Shown in pieces: positions 31,871 through 32,477 of a stretch of 32,477 nt of DNA. The notes below the pieces were generated by a model, which saw nothing but the letters and a program-made list of their open reading frames with translations, had not been told where the DNA came from and made no database searches. Made by a program: the position numbers and the translations under genes. Origin of the DNA: Gammaproteobacteria bacterium. GTDB taxonomy: Bacteria > Pseudomonadota > Gammaproteobacteria > Pseudomonadales > Azotimanducaceae. Location: contig PBAA01000022.1 in assembly GCA_002715785.1 (NCBI GenBank), positions 26,380-58,856 on the forward strand, written 5' to 3'. The number at the start of each line of letters is the position of its first letter. Position 1 is the stretch's first letter.

Positions 31871-32425
31871 GTGACGAAAATCAGTCAAAATGGATTGGAA
31901 GCGGGGCTCTTGGAAGTTCAAACAGAACGCCTCAGATTGCGTGCGCCGAACGAAGGTGACGCGGCTGATCTGACCAGACTGCTCGACGATTGGAATGTGG
32001 CGAAGTGGCTTGCCCGGGTTCCGCATCCGTATCAATTGGCTGATGCATACGCGTTCATTGAATACTCGCGAGCGAAGGAATCTTCTGAATACGATCGTAA
32101 CTTTATTGTTGTTTTGGGTAGTGAATTGATCGGTGGTGTAGGGCTAACGGGTGAAACCGCTGGGGTCTTGGAGCTCGGTTATTGGATCGCCCGAGAACAT
32201 TGGGGATGTGGTTATGCGACCGAAGCTGCGGCGGGTTTGATCGGGTACGCCGAAACCACACCGGGATGTGCGCGATTGGAAGCGAATTATCAGAAGGACA
32301 ATCTCGCGTCTGCGCGTGTTTTACGGAAACTCGGTTTTCGGGTCTGCGGTGAAAAAAGTATTTTTTCACTTGCCCGCAATCGCGATGTGAGTAGCACCTG
32401 CGTTTTCCTGGACCTGAAGCACTAA
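31871..32425 (+). CDS. GNAT-family N-acetyltransferase (RimJ/RimL-like)
   Basis: A 184-residue acetyltransferase using acetyl-CoA. RimL-type features are LEVQTERLRLRAPNEGDAADL near residue 12, GYWIAREHWGCGYATEAAAGLIGYAE, which contains the acetyl-CoA pyrophosphate loop (motif A, Arg-x-x-Gly-x-Gly/Ala variant), and ARLEANYQKDNLASARVLRKLGF at the end. Such proteins acetylate ribosomal proteins, amino acids or small toxic amines; this substrate is unknown. The start is a GTG directly after an AT-rich, poorly ribosome-bound leader, so the start is uncertain. An alternative, out-of-frame ATG overlaps it. It is the last gene in the window. Confidence 0.9.
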   Translation: MTKISQNGLEAGLLEVQTERLRLRAPNEGDAADLTRLLDDWNVAKWLARVPHPYQLADAYAFIEYSRAKESSEYDRNFIVVLGSELIGGVGLTGETAGVLELGYWIAREHWGCGYATEAAAGLIGYAETTPGCARLEANYQKDNLASARVLRKLGFRVCGEKSIFSLARNRDVSSTCVFLDLKH

Positions 32426-32477
32426 CTGAAGTGACGTTTCGGTTCGACAAAGTTGTACTCGCGTGGAGCATTAGTGT

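Overview
The window looks like a stretch of chromosome from a free-living, probably marine, Gram-negative heterotroph. A gammaproteobacterium is my best guess, with weak support. The reasons are a periplasmic HtrA/Deg protease with a signal anchor, a binding-protein-dependent ModABC transporter, and many family III CoA-transferase, phytanoyl-CoA dioxygenase, GMC oxidoreductase, MaoC and DUF3604 genes, a mix common in marine proteobacteria. GC content is moderate by eye. I saw no rRNA, recognisable tRNA, CRISPR array, transposase, integrase or phage gene. I count 32 intact or edge-cut protein genes, one probable gene relic, and two candidate short leader or upstream ORFs. No intergenic gap exceeds 300 bases.

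Layout. (1) 1-2942: two overlapping hotdog/MaoC-type genes and a nitronate monooxygenase-like flavoprotein on the minus strand, then a Nudix hydrolase on plus. This resembles an acyl-CoA/lipid or xenobiotic catabolism neighbourhood. (2) 2959-9815: a GMC oxidoreductase, a phytanoyl-CoA dioxygenase-like enzyme, a hydroxypyruvate isomerase, an aldo/keto reductase, and a tightly coupled pair of family III CoA-transferases. (3) 9864-15159: a short site-2 protease, a VOC protein coupled to an SGNH hydrolase, an HtrA protease, and a Rieske oxygenase. (4) 15293-22714, all minus: an FAD monooxygenase followed 3 bp later by an MTH1187-family thiamine-binding protein, a 1-Cys peroxiredoxin, a ProA-like dehydrogenase with an N-terminal extension, modABC, and a crotonase. 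(5) 22916-27944: a Gfo/Idh/MocA oxidoreductase, a secreted DUF3604 protein, a GST and a cytoplasmic GH32 beta-fructosidase. (6) 28041-32425: a Baeyer-Villiger monooxygenase, a decayed SDR fragment, a MOSC protein with a small membrane protein, a second small membrane protein, and a GNAT acetyltransferase behind an AT-rich island.

The common theme is oxidative and CoA-dependent breakdown of organic compounds: Rieske, FAD, BVMO, GMC and 2-oxoglutarate-dependent oxygenases or oxidases, CoA transfer, hydration and reduction. Detoxification functions (peroxiredoxin, GST, Nudix, VOC) and molybdenum-related genes (ModABC, MOSC) accompany it. The genes read as short, loosely assembled operons rather than one pathway. 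None of the recognised proteins is a DNA-binding regulator.

I did not find a clear-cut new defence or mobile system. The most unusual items are the short SDR relic at 29719-29847, the leader peptide whose TGA overlaps the probable TTG start of modA, the lone ProA-like enzyme, the monooxygenase/thiamine-binding couplet, the two-gene CoA-transferase, and the MaoC pair that seems to lack the usual hydratase residues.
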